Source: Chelydra serpentina (Eukaryota > Chordata > Testudines > Chelydridae). From it: DNA of 64,000 nt. The notes beneath the pieces are model-generated. The model had not been told where the DNA came from, did no database searches, and saw only the letters and a list, made by a program, of their open reading frames with translations. Within the stretch, counting starts at the first letter, position 1. Every line of letters begins with the position of its first letter. The stretch is from NCBI GenBank assembly GCA_037349315.1, contig JBAIAC010000655.1:50978-114977 (forward strand). Reading direction: 5' to 3'. Shown here piece after piece: positions 30,316-43,600 of the stretch. The position numbers and the translations under genes are program-made.

Positions 30316-30655
30316 CAGGGTCTAGGCGGGAGGGGGGGTGCTCTCCCGGGGGCAGGGTATGGGGGGGGCTCTCCCAGGGGAGGGTCTAGGCGGGAGTGGG
30401 GGTGCTCTCCCGGGGGCAGGGTCTGGGGGGGGGCTCTCCCAGGGGAGGGTCTAGGCGGGAGGGGGGTACTCTCCCGGGGGCAGGGTATGGGGGGGGCTCT
30501 CCCAGGGGCAGGGTCTAGGTGGGGGGGGGGCTCTCCCAGGGGAGGGTCTAGGCGGGAGGGGGGGTGCTCTCCCGGGGGCAGGGTATGGGGGGGCTCTCCC
30601 AGGGGCAGGGTCTGGGCGGGGGCGGGGTGCTCTCCCGGGGGCTGGATCCGGACTG
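30316..30655. repeat. G-rich minisatellite (right part)
   Basis: Continuation of the 29,520-29,880 array, with GGGTGCTCTCCCGGGGGCAGGG units. The unit core GTGCTCTC is also found in the big array at 37.7-51 kb. Confidence 0.88.
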
Positions 30656-30889
30656 TAGGGCGGCGGCGGGGGGCTGCCGGGGGCGATGCGGGACGAGGGG
30701 ATCCAGGCCAGGGTGAGGTCTGCTGGGGTGGCCAGACCCCGAGAGGGAGCGGCTGGGGGCCAGGGGCGCCTCCCCTAGTCTGCGGGAGGCTGGGCCACTA
30801 GCTCTGGAGGGCTCCAGCCCCATTGCTCCGGGCCTGACCCCTGCAGGGCCCCGTGCAGCAATGGGGGGGGGGAGATTCCTATGGGCCAG
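30656..30889. other. GC-rich spacer
   Basis: No gene or repeat recognised. Confidence 0.4.
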
Positions 30890-31065
30890 GGTCATGGGGG
30901 AGGGGAGGGCAGGGACCTCAATAGCGCAGGTGCATGGGGGAGGGGAGGGCAGGGGACCCTGATAGCGCAGGTGCATGGGGGAGGGGAGGGCAGGGGACCC
31001 TGATAGCGCAGGTGCACGGGGGAGGGGAGGGCAGGGGACCCCGGTGGGCCAGGGGCACGGGGGAG
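30890..31065. repeat. Short tandem array, about four units of about 43 bp
   Basis: Each unit has GGGGGAGGGGAGGGCAGGG followed by GACC and ATAGCGCAGGTGCA. The first and last units are variants. Confidence 0.88.
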
Positions 31066-31648
31066 GCGTTGCCCCCCACATTGCAAAGTCGCTATTGACT
31101 CTGGGGTTTCCTGCTGCCCGTCTCAAGGTCCCTGGGTGCCCAGGGCTGCGGATCCTGCAGTCGGTGGCTCAGTGGTGGCTACTCAGAGCCCAGGGGAAGG
31201 CAGCCAGGTGCCCATGGGGCTGGCCCCTGCCCGTGCTTCCTTTCCCCCAAGGGGGGGGGAGGCTTTGTTCAGGTGTTTCCCTGCTCTCCACGGGGGCCCA
31301 GCCACCAGGAGCCAGGAGGGGCAGGGACTGGGGCACCCCGGGGGGTGGGAGGCAGGGCAGGGCCTGGCCCTTTGTGGTGTGGTGCCGAGGGCTGCCAGGC
31401 TGTATGGTGCCGGGGCCCAGGACAGCCCAGACCTCGGCAACCTGGTGGGGCCTTGGGGGCAGAGCGAGGTAAGAGCAGAGCAGTGAGGGCACCTGCAGAT
31501 TGCTTGGCACAGCGGCTCTGCCCGGGGCTGGGTGAGTTCGCCTGGCTGCACCCGCGGGGAGGGGGTCCAGCCCCCTGCACTGGGGGAAGCAACCCCAAGT
31601 GCAGCCCAGGAGGAAGCAGTGTGTAGGACCCAGGTGGCCCAGGGTCTG
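31066..31648. other. Spacer, no gene recognised
   Basis: Moderately GC-rich, apparently single-copy sequence between two arrays. Open frames on both strands lack domains. Confidence 0.45.
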
Positions 31649-33530
31649 CAGCATGGGGGGACACGGAGGGGGCAGGGGAATGGAGGAGTGGGGGAGATGG
31701 GGGGCATGGGGACAGAGGAGGTGGGGGGACAGAGAAGTGGGTGGCACTGGGCAGCAGGGGAACAGGCACGGGGCGCTGGAGAGACACGGGGACAGAGGCA
31801 CGGGGCACTGGGGGGACACGGGGACAGAGGCACGGGGCGCTGGGGGAACATGGGGACAGAGGCACGGGGCACTGGGGGGACATGGAGACAGAGGCACGGG
31901 GCACTGGGGGGACATGGGGACAGAGGCGCAGAGGAGGTGGGGGGACACGGGGACAGAGGCACGGGGCACTGGGGGGACACGGGGACAGAGGCATGGGGCA
32001 CTGGGGGGACACGGGGACAGAGGCACGGGGCGCTGGAGAGACACGGGGACAGAGGCGCAGAGGAGGTGGGGGGACACGGGGACAGAGGCACGGGGTGCTG
32101 GGGGGACATGGGGACAGAGGCACGGGGCACTGGGGGGACATGGAGACAGAGGCACGGGGCACTGGGGGGACATGGGGACAGAGGCGCAGAGGAGGTGGGG
32201 GGACACAGGGACAGAGGCATGGGGTGCTGGGGGACACGAGGACAGAGGCGCAGGGTGCTGGGGGGACACGGGGACAGAGGCACGGGGTGCTGGGGGACAC
32301 GAGGCCAGAGGCACGGGGCGCTGGGGGAACATGGGGACAGAGGCACGGGGCACTGGGGGGACACGGGGACAGAGGCACGGGGCGCTGGGGGAACATGGGG
32401 ACAGAGGCACGGGGCACTGGGGGGACATGGGGACAGAGGCATGGGGCACTGGGGGGACACGGGGACAGAGGCGCAGAGGAGGTGGGGGGACACGGGGACA
32501 GAGGCACGGGGTGCTGGGGGGACATGGGGACAGAGGCATGGGGCACTGGGGGGACACGGGGACAGAGGCGCAGAGGAGGTGGGGGGACACGGGGACAGAG
32601 GCACGGGGTGCTGGGGGGACATGGGGACAGAGGCACGGGGCACTGGGGGGACATGGGGACAGAGGCATGGGGCACTGGGGGGACACGGGGACAGAGGCGC
32701 AGAGGAGGTGGGGGGACACGGGGACAGAGGCACGGGGTGCTGGGGGGACACGGGGACAGAGGCACGGGGCACTGGGGGGACACGGGGACAGAGGCATGGG
32801 GCACTGGGGGGACACGGGGACAGAGGCGCAGAGGAGGTGGGGGGACACGGGGACAGAGGCACGGGGTGCTGGGGGGACATGGGGACAGAGGCACGGGGCA
32901 CTGGGGGGACATGGAGACAGAGGCACGGGGCACTGGGGGGACATGGGGACAGAGGCGCAGAGGAGGTGGGGGGACATGGGGACAGAGGCACGGGGCACTG
33001 GGGGGACACGGGGACAGAGGCATGGGGCACTGGGGGGACACGGGGACAGAGGCGCAGAGGAGGTGGGGGGACACGGGGACAGAGGCACGGGGTGCTGGGG
33101 GGACATGGAGACAGAGGCACGGGGCACTGGGGGGACATGGGGACAGAGGCGCAGAGGAGGTGGGGGGACACGGGGACAAAGGCACGGGGTGCTGGGGGAC
33201 ACGAGGACAGAGGCACGGGGCACTGGGGGGACACGGAGACAGAGGCACGGGGTGCTGGGGGACACGAGGACAGAGGCGCAGGGTGCTGGGGGGACACGGG
33301 GACAGAGGCACGGGGTGCTGGGGGACACGAGGACAGAGGCGCAGGGTGCTGGGGGGACACGGGGACAGAGGCACGGGGTGCTGGGGGACACGAGGACAGA
33401 GGCGCAGGGTGCTGGGGGGACTCGGGCACAGAGGCACGGGGCGCTGGGGGGACACGGGGACAGAGGCACGGGGCGCTGGGGGGACTCGGGCACAGAGGCA
33501 CGGGGCGCTGGGGGGACACGGGGACAGAGC
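31649..33530. repeat. G-rich minisatellite, about 32-36 bp units
   Basis: About 1.9 kb of units containing GGACACGGGGACAGAGGCACG and GGGCACTGGGG, or GGTGCTGGGG variants. A recurring variant, GGCGCAGAGGAGGTGGGG, marks every few units. Six-frame open readings of up to about 975 codons span it but encode only unit-derived residues (for example HGDRGTGHWGDTGTEA), so none is annotated as coding. Confidence 0.95.
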
Positions 33531-33537
33531 CCGGGCA

Positions 33538-33722
33538 GACTTGCTGTGGGAGGTGCCCGGTGAAGCAGGGGAGGCTGTATGCTCCGGGGTCAGACCCAGG
33601 AAGGGGGAAGCTGGGGAAGCTTCTTGCCCTGGAGACAGTCGGCTCAGAGAGAGGAGGCTCCCCCGAGTCCTGCCTGGCTTCGTAGGGAGCAGTTCCAGAG
33701 TGTCGCCCGGGGACCCCGTGAC
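33538..33722 (+). mobile_element. LTR 3'-end fragment (same family as 1-85)
   Basis: Ends GGGGACCCCGTGACA and shares about 80 bases with the window start. It is probably the 3' part of an LTR-type repeat. No internal region is attached. Confidence 0.55.
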
Positions 33723-35325
33723 AGACCCACTATTGGACAGCTGTGGGGCCGGGCCCTTTGCCAGGTGCCCTGGCCCATGGGGGTGAGCCCAGGGCTGGGT
33801 TCCGGGGGCGCTGTCCCAAGGCTGCTGACCTGAGCCCCTGGCTGGCCCGGGCTCATTCCTCACAGGCCACAGCACCACCCACTGCCCTGGGGAGCGGCTA
33901 TAAACCTCTCCTGCTCCAGGGTGCTGACCCCGAGGGCCAGGGCGGGGCCCGGCTGTGTCGTGCGGTTGCCCTGCCGCTCCCGTGGGGTCCTGTCGCCCCC
34001 CCGTGCCGCTTGCATTAGGGGCGGCGTCTCGTACAGGGCTGGGGGCTGCAGGCTGGATGGGCTGCCAGTCCCCACGCCCGAGGGCCCGGCCCTGCCAGTG
34101 GCTGGTGTCTGGGGGGCCACAGGTCAGCCGGCCCGAGCTCCCAGCCTGGCCCCGGGCCCTGGGAAGCAGCGGCCGCTCTGGGGCAGACTCCTGCACTTTC
34201 CGGGCACTAGCAGTGAGCTGGGGAATTGGATCTCAGCTTCCTCCAGCCACAGGAGAGGGGAAGCCAGGCCTTGCCCCCAATGGGGGGTATTGGGAGTGGG
34301 GGGCTGAGCCCCCCCATGCCATACGTTCTGCGCTGATCCGCTTCGGCGGTGGCGTCAGAGCTGGGCTGCGCACAGAGCCCCCCCGAGCGCCTGCGTCACT
34401 GGGCCTGCCAGCGGCTCCGGGGCCGGGGTCAGGTTTGTGGAGCCGGCGTGGGCGCAGCGCCGGGGGCAGGCGGGCGCGGCTCCCAGCTCCCGGCACTAAT
34501 TGCTCAGCCCTGCGCTGCTGGCTGCCCGCTCGGTCCAGCCCTGTTTGCTCGCTGCCGCCAGAGGAAATTGCATGTGAGACACCGCACCTGCCCCCTTGGC
34601 GCAGGCCAGTGGCAATGGGGGGGGGGGGCTGCTGGGGGGCTCTGTGCTGCTCCCCCCCCCTGCTGTGCCCACAGCCCCTTCCCAAGGGGGAGCCCTCACC
34701 CCCACAGCCGGATACACCTGGGGGCCCAGAAGGCTGAGGAGGGCAAAGCCAGAGCCCTGCACCCCCGCAGCGTGTGCAAGGTGAGCAGGACAGGAACGCA
34801 GGACACCTGGGTTCTATTCTCCGACACCCCCGCCCCCCCCCCCATGTATTAATACCTCACAGCACTGACCCCAGTGCTGACACCCCCCCAGCAGGGGGCG
34901 CTCTCCCCTGGCAGGCAGGGCTGGCCCCAGGGCGGGGCTAGGGGTGCTGTGGGGCAGGGAGCGGGGCAGGGGGAAACTGGGGTGCTCTCCCCTGGCAGGC
35001 AGGGCTGGCCCCAGGGTGGGGCTAGGGAGCGCTGTGGGGCAGGGATTGGGGGTGTGACAGGCCTGGCCATTGGGCTGGGGGGGGGCTGTGATGGGTGCCC
35101 CCCCCCCGCATGTGACCAGGGCTCTGCGGGAGGGGCCTGGTGGCCCTCAGAGCTAGAGCAGCTGGTGACGCAATGGGGAGATTTCCCCCCCCCCCACTCG
35201 GTGTCATCTGAAGCCCAGCCCCTCCCCCCACCCAGCCCCACCCAGCCAGTGACACAGGAGGGTTTTTCACACGCTTTAAACAAAATTACCAACCAAATTC
35301 CGCTATTCTTGGAATATAGAAAACC
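33723..35325. other. GC-rich spacer with a local duplication
   Basis: No exon is recognised. A stretch of about 90 bp containing GCTCTCCCCTGGCAGGCAGG is present twice in tandem (about 34,900-34,985 and 34,985-35,045). Several homopolymer G/C runs occur (34,618-34,628; 35,099-35,108; 35,188-35,196). Confidence 0.5.
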
Positions 35326-36662
35326 TGAGGGAAGGGGCCAGGAACGCGGGGTCTTGGCCGGGGGAAGGGGCCAGGAACGCGGGGTCTCGGCCGGGGTAGA
35401 GGGGGCCAGGAACGCGGGGTCTCGGCCGGGGTCAGGAGGGGGCCAGGAACGCGGGGTCTCGGCCGGGGTGGGGAAGGGGCCAGGAACGCGGGGTCTTGGC
35501 CGGGGGAAGGGGCCAGGAATGCGGGGTCTTGGCCGGGGGGAAGGGGCCAGGAACGCGGGGTCTCGGCCGGGGGGAAGGGGCCAGGAACGCGGGGGCCAGG
35601 AACGCGGGGTCTCGGCCAGGGGGGAAGGGGCCAGGAACGCGGGGTCTTGGCCGGGGGGAAGGGGCCAGGAATGCGGGGTCTTGGCCGGGGGGAAGGGGCC
35701 AGGAACGCGGGGTCTCGGCCGGGGGGAAGGGGCCAGGAACGCGGGGTCTCGGCCAGGGGGGAAGGGGCCAGGAACGCGGGGTCTCGGCCAGGGGGGAAGG
35801 GGCCAGGAACGCGGGGTCTCCTCCGGGGGGAAGGGGCCAGGAACGCGGGGTCTCGGCTGGGGGGGAAGGGGCCAGGAACGCGGGGTCTCGGCCGGGGGAA
35901 GGGGCCAGGAACGCGGGGTCTCGGCCGGGGTAGAGGGGGCCAGGAATGCGGGGTCTCCTCCGGGGGGAAAGGGCCAGGAACGCAGGGTCTCCTCCGGGGG
36001 GAAGGGGCCAGGAACACGGGGTCTCCTCCGGGGGGAAGGGGCCAGGAACGCGGGGTCTCGGCCGGGGGGGAAGGGGCCAGGAACGCGGGGTCTCGGCCGG
36101 GGTCAGGAGGGGGCCAGGAACGCGGGGTCTCGGCCCGGGGGGAAGGGGCCAGGAACGCGGGGTCTCGGCTGGGGGGGAAGGGGCCAGGAACGCGGGGTCT
36201 CCTCCGGGGGGAAGGGGCCAGGAACGCGGGGTCTCGGCCGGGGGGGAAGGGGCCAGGAACGCAGGGTCTCGGCCGGGGGGGAAGGGGCCAGGAACGCGGG
36301 GTCTCGGCTGGGGGGGAAGGGGCCAGGAACGCAGGGTCTCGGCCGGGGGGGAAGGGGCCAGGAACGCGGGGTCTCGGCCGGGGGGAAGGGTCCAGGAACG
36401 CGGGGTCTCCTCCGGGGAGGAAGGGGCCAGGAACGCGGGGTCTCCTCCGGGGGAAGGGGCCAGGAACGCGGGGTCTCGGCCGGGGGGAAGGGTCCAGGAA
36501 CGCGGGGTCTCCGGGGAGGAAGGGGCCAGGAACGCGGGGTCTCCTCCGGGGGAAGGGGCCAGGAACGCGGGGTCTTGGCCGGGGTCAGGAGGGGGCCAGG
36601 AACGCGGGGTCTTGGCCGGGGTCAGGAGGGGGCCAGGAACGCGGGGTCTCGGCCGGGGGAAT
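35326..36662. repeat. G-rich minisatellite, about 36-bp units
   Basis: About 1.3 kb of units built from GGGGCCAGGAACGCGGGGTC followed by TCGGCCGGGG or TCCTCCGGGG. All frames on both strands read through it. Confidence 0.95.
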
Positions 36663-37571
36663 CCGTCGCTGATGACATCACGTCCTGGGGGTCTCGCTCG
36701 TGGGCTCCTCCTCCATTGCCGGCTCTCAGTGCTGACCTGGTGTGGGGAGAGGGGGATCAGAGCCCGCCCCTGCGCTGGAGCCCCCGGGGCGGGCACTGGC
36801 TGAGATCCCAGAGGTTCGGGCCTGGTGCTGGGCTCAGCTTGTGGCAGGGGCACTGGGGGGCAGGGGCTGGGGGCTCCCAACCCAGCCAGGCCAGGGCAGG
36901 GTCCGGGACAGGCCTGTCCTGACAGTCGGGGTACGGGGCTCTCCCCCGGCTGGCTCTTGTGTGTCAGAGCAGCAGGGCCTCCGGCCCCCTGGGAGACGCC
37001 CCGGCTCCACCCATCACCCCCAGCTCCCCTCCCCCCATGGCCTTTGCCGTCTTATCAGCCCCTGCCCCGATCGACACTCTCCCCTGTGGGTCGGGACCTC
37101 TGGCTGGATGTCAGCAGCCCCCGGTGTAGGGCCCCCCCACCCCCAGGCTGGCCCGGCTGCGCCTCGGCCCAGTGGGGGGCCTGGCCAGGAACGGAACTTA
37201 CCATGCGGGGAGCTCGCTGGCTTCTGCCTGGGCCCCACAGCTAGGAAGGAGGGAGAGAGGGCGGGTGAGCCGGAGAGGGAGACTGCCTGCATCTGCCCCT
37301 CCCCGAATATTCCCCCTCTGCCCCCCGCTGCCTGGCGCCCCCACCCAGCCCCGCTGGGGAGCCTGGGCCGGGCGAGCTGGTGGAGGAGGGGTCAGTGGCG
37401 GGCCAAGAGTGGAGCCAGGCAGTGGGGCAGCGAAGGTGCGTGGGGCCCTCGGCTCAGGCGTGTGTGGCCTCCCGCCAGCCCCACCCCCCAGTGCAGGCTG
37501 TGCCTGCCCTTCCTGCCTCCCTTTGGCCCAAGTCGCAGCCTCTGACCCACGCGGGCCCCGGGACGTTAGGC
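36663..37571. other. Spacer between arrays
   Basis: Apparently single-copy GC-rich sequence. No supported exon. One tract resembles a splice acceptor, but no coding match is seen. Confidence 0.4.
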
Positions 37572-37675
37572 TGGGACAAAGTGGGAATTTTTTGTAACAT
37601 TTTATGAGCCCTGTGTGTGCCTCAGTTTCCCCTCTGTGCTGCTTCGTTACCGAGTGGGTGGGAAAGGGCTGGGTG
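37572..37675. repeat. Interspersed repeat (CTCAGTTTCCCCT family), copy 1
   Basis: Shares GACAAAGTGGGAA, then TGTGTGCCTCAGTTTCCCCT, with 57,733-57,835 and 59,475-59,600. The common orientation and order show an interspersed repeat of unknown class. Confidence 0.7.
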
Positions 37676-40600
37676 CACTTGGGGCAAGGGGAGATGGGGT
37701 CAGGTGCTCTCGGGGCGGGGGGAGACGGGGCTGGGTGCTCTCGGGGTGGGGGGGAGACGGGGCCGGGTGCTCTCGGGGTGGGGGGAGATGGGGCTGGTTG
37801 CTCTCGGGGCGGGGGGAGACGGGGCCGGGTGCTCTCGGGGCGGGGGGAGACGGGGCCGGGTGCTCTCGGGGCGGGGGGGAGACGGGGCCGGGTGCTCTCG
37901 GGGAGACGGGGCCGGGTGCTCTCGGGGCGGGGTGAGACGGGGCCGGGTGCTCTCGGGGCGGGGAGAGACGGGGCTGGGTGCTCTCTAGGCGGGGGGAGAC
38001 GGGGCTGGGTGCTCTCGGGGTGGGGGGAAGACGGGGCTGGGTGCTCTCGGGGAGACAGGGCCGGGTGCTCTCGGGGTGGGGGGAAGACGGGGCCGGGTGC
38101 TCTCGGGGCAGGGGGAGACGGGGCCGGGTGCTCTCGGGGAGACGGGGCCGGGTGCTCTCGGGGCAGGGGGAGACGGGGCCGGGTGCTCTCGGGGAGATGG
38201 GGCCGGGTGCTCTCAGGGTGGGGGGAGACGGGGCCGGGTGCTCTCGGGGAGACGGGGCCGGGTGCTCTCGGGAGGGGGGGGGGAGGGACACGGGGCCGGG
38301 TGCTCTCGAGGCCGGGGGAGACGGGGCCGGGTGCTCTCAGTGCGGGGGGAGACGGGGCCGGGTGCTCTCGGGGCGGGGGGAGACGGGGCCGGGTGCTCTC
38401 GGGGCGGGGGGAGACGGGGCCGGGTGCTCTCGGGGCGGGGGGAGATGGGGCTGGTGCTCTCGGGGAGACGGGGCCGGGTGCTCTCGGGATGGGGTGCAGA
38501 CGGGGCCGGGTGCTCTCGGGGGGGGGGGGGGGAGGGACACGGGGCCGGGTGCTCTCGAGGCGGGGGGAGACGGGGCTGGGTGCTCTCGGGGAGACGGGGC
38601 CGGGTGCTCTCGGGGCGGGGGGAGACGGGGCTGGGTGCTCTCGGGGAGACGGGGCTGGGTGCTCTCGGGGTGGGGGGAGACGGGGCTGGGTGCTGTCGGG
38701 GTGGGGGGGAGACGGGGCTGGGTGCTCTCGGGGTGGGGGGAGACGGGGCCGGGTGCTCTCGGGGGGGGGGAGACGGGGCCGGGTGCTCTCGGGGTGGGGA
38801 GAGACGGGGCTGGGTGCTCTCGGGGAGACGGGGCCGGGTGCTGTCGGGGCGGGGGGGAGACGGGGCCGGGTGCTCTCGGGGCGGGGGGGAGACGGGGCCG
38901 GGTGCTGTCGGGGCGGGGGGGAGACGGGGCCGGGTGCTCTCGGGGTGGGGGGAGACGGGGCCGGGTGCTCTCGGGGCGGGGGGAGACGGGGCCGGGTGCT
39001 CTCGGGGCAGGGGGAGATGGGGCCGGGTGCTCTCAGGGTGGGGGGAGACGGGGCCGGGTGCTCTCGGGGAGACGGGGCTGGGTGCTCTCGGGGGGGGGGG
39101 AGGGACACGGGGCCGGGTGCTCTCGAGGCCGGGGGAGACGGGGCCGGGTGCTCTCGAGGCCGGGGGAGACGGGGCTGGGTGCTCTCGGGGAGACGGGGCC
39201 GGGTGCTCTCGGGGTGGGGGGAGACGGGGCCGGGTGCTCTCGGGGCGGGGGGGAGACGGGGCCGGGCGCTCTCAGGGTGGGGGGAGACGGGGCCGGGTGC
39301 TCTCGGGGCGGGGGGGAGATGGGGCCGGGTGCTCTCAGGGCGGGGGGAGACGGGGCCGGGTGCTCTCGGGGCGGGGGGAGACGGGGCTGGGTGCTCTCGG
39401 GGTGGGGGGAGATGGGGCCGGGTGCTCTCGGGGCGGGGGGAGACGGGGCCGGGTGCTCTCGGGGTGGGGGGAGATGGGGCCGGGTGCTCTCGGGGAGACG
39501 GGGCCGGGTGCTCTCGGGGAGACGGGGCCGGGTGCTCTCGGGATGGGGGGGAGACGGGGCCGGGTGCTCTCGGGGCGGGGGGAGACGGGGCCGGGTGCTC
39601 TCGGGGCGGGGGGAGATGGGGCCGGGTGCTCTCGGGGTGGGGGGAGAAGGGGCCGGGTGCTCTCGGGGGGGGGGGGGGGAGACGGGGCTGGGTGCTCTCG
39701 GGGGGGGGGGGAGACGGGGCCGGGTGCTCTCGGGGTGGGGAGAGACGGGGCTGGGTGCTCTCGGGGAGACGGGGCCGGGTGCTGTCGGGGCGGGGGGGAG
39801 ACGGGGCCGGGTGCTCTCGGGGTGGGGGGAGACGGGGCCGGGTGCTCTCGGGGCATGGGGGGGGAGGGACACGGGGCCGGGTGCTCTCGAGGCCGGGGGA
39901 GACGGGGCCGGGTGCTCTCGGGGCGGGGGGAGACGGGGCCGGGTGCTCTCGGGGTGGGGGGAGATGGGGCCGGGTGCTCTCGGGGAGACGGGGCCGGGTG
40001 CTCTCGAGGAGATGGGGCCGGGTGCTCTCGGGGTGGGGGGAGACGGGGCCGGGTGCTCTCGGGGGGGGGGGGGAGACGGGGCTGGGTGCTCTCGGGGGGG
40101 GGGGGAGACGGGGCCGGGTGCTCTCGGGGCGGGGAGAGACGGGGCTGGGTGCTCTCTAGGCGGGGGGAGACGGGGCTGGGTGCTCTCGGGGTGGGGGGAA
40201 GACGGGGCTGGGTGCTCTCGGGGAGACAGGGCCGGGTGCTCTCGGGGTGGGGGGAAGACGGGGCCGGGTGCTCTCGGGGCAGGGGGAGACGGGGCCGGGT
40301 GCTCTCGGGGAGACGGGGCCGGGTGCTCTCGGGGCAGGGGGAGACGGGGCCGGGTGCTCTCGGGGAGATGGGGCCGGGTGCTCTCAGGGTGGGGGGAGAC
40401 GGGGCCGGGTGCTCTCGGGGAGACGGGGCCGGGTGCTCTCGGGAGGGGGGGGGAGGGACACGGGGCCGGGTGCTCTCGAGGCCGGGGGAGACGGGGCCGG
40501 GTGCTCTCAGTGCGGGGGGAGACGGGGCCGGGTGCTCTCGGGGCGGGGGGAGACGGGGCCGGGTGCTCTCGGGGCGGGGGGAGACGGGGCCGGGTGCTCT

Positions 40601-43600
40601 CGGGGCGGGGGGAGATGGGGCTGGTGCTCTCGGGGAGACGGGGCCGGGTGCTCTCGGGATGGGGTGCAGACGGGGCCGGGTGCTCTCGGGGGGGGGGGGG
40701 AGGGACACGGGGCCGGGTGCTCTCGAGGCGGGGGGAGACGGGGCTGGGTGCTCTCGGGGAGACGGGGCCGGGTGCTCTCGGGGCGGGGGGAGACGGGGCT
40801 GGGTGCTCTCGGGGAGACGGGGCTGGGTGCTCTCGGGGTGGGGGGAGACGGGGCTGGGTGCTGTCGGGGTGGGGGGGAGACGGGGCTGGGTGCTCTCGGG
40901 GTGGGGGGAGACGGGGCCGGGTGCTCTCGGGGGGGGGGAGACGGGGCCGGGTGCTCTCGGGGTGGGGAGAGACGGGGCTGGGTGCTCTCGGGGAGACGGG
41001 GCCGGGTGCTGTCGGGGCGGGGGGGAGACGGGGCCGGGTGCTCTCGGGGCGGGGGGGAGACGGGGCCGGGTGCTGTCGGGGCGGGGGGGAGACGGGGCCG
41101 GGTGCTCTCGGGGTGGGGGGAGACGGGGCCGGGTGCTCTCGGGGCGGGGGGAGACGGGGCCGGGTGCTCTCGGGGCAGGGGGAGATGGGGCCGGGTGCTC
41201 TCAGGGTGGGGGGAGACGGGGCCGGGTGCTCTCGGGGAGACGGGGCTGGGTGCTCTCGGGGGGGGGGGGAGGGACACGGGGCCGGGTGCTCTCGAGGCCG
41301 GGGGAGACGGGGCCGGGTGCTCTCGAGGCCGGGGGAGACGGGGCTGGGTGCTCTCGGGGAGACGGGGCCGGGTGCTCTCGGGGTGGGGGGAGACGGGGCC
41401 GGGTGCTCTCGGGGCGGGGGGGAGACGGGGCCGGGCGCTCTCAGGGTGGGGGGAGACGGGGCCGGGTGCTCTCGGGGCGGGGGGAGATGGGGCCGGGTGC
41501 TCTCAGGGCGGGGGGAGACGGGGCCGGGTGCTCTCGGGGCGGGGGAGACGGGGCTGGGTGCTCTCGGGGTGGGGGAGATGGGGCCGGGTGCTCTCGGGGC
41601 GGGGGGAGACGGGGCCGGGTGCTCTCGGGGTGGGGGGAGATGGGGCCGGGTGCTCTCGGGGAGACGGGGCCGGGTGCTCTCGGGGAGACGGGGCCGGGTG
41701 CTCTCGGGATGGGGGGGAGACGGGGCCGGGTGCTCTCGGGGCGGGGGGAGACGGGGCCGGGTGCTCTCGGGGCGGGGGGAGATGGGGCCGGGTGCTCTCG
41801 GGGTGGGGGGAGACGGGGCCGGGTGCTCTCGGGGGGGGGGGGGAGACGGGGCTGGGTGCTCTCGGGGGGGGGGGGAGACGGGGCCGGGTGCTCTCGGGGT
41901 GGGGAGAGACGGGGCTGGGTGCTCTCGGGGAGACGGGGCCGGGTGCTGTCGGGGCGGGGGGGAGACGGGGCCGGGTGCTCTCGGGGTGGGGGGAGACGGG
42001 GCCGGGTGCTCTCGGGGCATGGGGGGGGAGGGACACGGGGCCGGGTGCTCTCGAGGCCGGGGGAGACGGGGCCGGGTGCTCTCGGGGCGGGGGGAGACGG
42101 GGCCGGGTGCTCTCGGGGTGGGGGGAGATGGGGCCGGGTGCTCTCGGGGAGACGGGGCCGGGTGCTCTCGAGGAGACGGGGCCGGGTGCTCTCGGGATGG
42201 GGGTGAGACGGGGCCGGGTGCTCTCGGGGCGGGGGGAGACGGGGCCGGGTGCTCTCGGGGCGGGGGGAGACGGGGCCGGGTGCTCTCGGGGCGGGGGGAG
42301 ATGGGGCCGGGTGCTCTCGGGGCGGGGGGAGACGGGGCCGGGTGCTCTCGGGGCGGGGGGAGACGGGGCCGGGTGCTCTCGGGGCGGGGGGAGATGGGGC
42401 TGGGTGCTCTCGGGGGCGGGGGGGAGACGGGGCCGGGTGCTCTCGGGGTGGGGGGAGATGGGGCCGGGTGCTCTCGGGGTGGGGGGAGACGGGGCTGGGT
42501 GCTCTCGGGGTGGGGGGAGACGGGGCCGGGTGCTCTCAGGGAGACAGGGCTGGGTGCTCTCGGGGCAAGGGGAGATGGGGCCGGGTGCTCTCGGGGTGGG
42601 GGGGAGACGGGGCCGGGTGCTCTCGGGGCGGGGGGGAGACGGGGCCGGGTGCTCTCGGGGCGGGGGGAGACGGGGCCGGGTGCTCTCGGGGTGGGGGGAG
42701 ATGGGGCCGGGTGCTCTCGGGGCGGGGGGGAGACGGGGCCGGGTGCTCTCGGGGCGGGGGGAGACGGGGCCGGGTGCTCTCGGGGCGGGGGGAGACGGGG
42801 CCGGGTGCTCTCGGGGAGACGGGGCCGGGTGCTCTCGGGGTGGGGGGAGACGGGGCCGGGTGCTCTCGGGGCGGGGGGGAGACGGGGCCGGGTGCTCTCG
42901 GGGTGGGGGGAGACGGGGCCGGGTGCTCTCGGGGCGGGGGGAGATGGGGCTGGGTGCTCTCGGGGTGGGGGGAGACGGGGCCGGGTGCTCTCGGGGCGGG
43001 GGGAGACGGGGCCGGGTGCTCTCGGGGTGGGGGGAGATGGGGCCGGGTGCTCTCGGGGAGACGGGGCCGGGTGCTCTCGGGGCGGGGGGGAGACGGGGCC
43101 GGGTGCTGTCGGGGCGGGGGGGAGACGGGGCCGGGTGCTCTCGGGGTGGGGGGAGACGGGGCCGGGTGCTCTCGGGGCGGGGGGAGACGGGGCCGGGTGC
43201 TCTCGGGGCAGGGGGAGATGGGGCCGGGTGCTCTCAGGGTGGGGGGAGACGGGGCCGGGTGCTCTCGGGGAGACGGGGCTGGGTGCTCTCGGGGGGGGGG
43301 GGAGGGACACGGGGCCGGGTGCTCTCGAGGCCGGGGGAGACGGGGCCGGGTGCTCTCGAGGCCGGGGGAGACGGGGCTGGGTGCTCTCGGGGAGACGGGG
43401 CCGGGTGCTCTCGGGGTGGGGGGAGACGGGGCCGGGTGCTCTCGGGGCGGGGGGGAGACGGGGCCGGGCGCTCTCAGGGTGGGGGGAGACGGGGCCGGGT
43501 GCTCTCGGGGCGGGGGGGAGATGGGGCCGGGTGCTCTCAGGGCGGGGGGAGACGGGGCCGGGTGCTCTCGGGGCGGGGGGAGACGGGGCTGGGTGCTCTC

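Noticed and set aside
31169..34196. Long frames of 650-975 codons over the 31.6-33.5 kb minisatellite
   Set aside because: Same artefact: unit-derived Cys/Pro/Ser or Gly/Asp/Arg periodicity, overlapping in six frames.
35286..36922. Arg/Gly-rich frames in the 35.3-36.7 kb array
   Set aside because: Repeat translation in all frames; no splice or promoter context.
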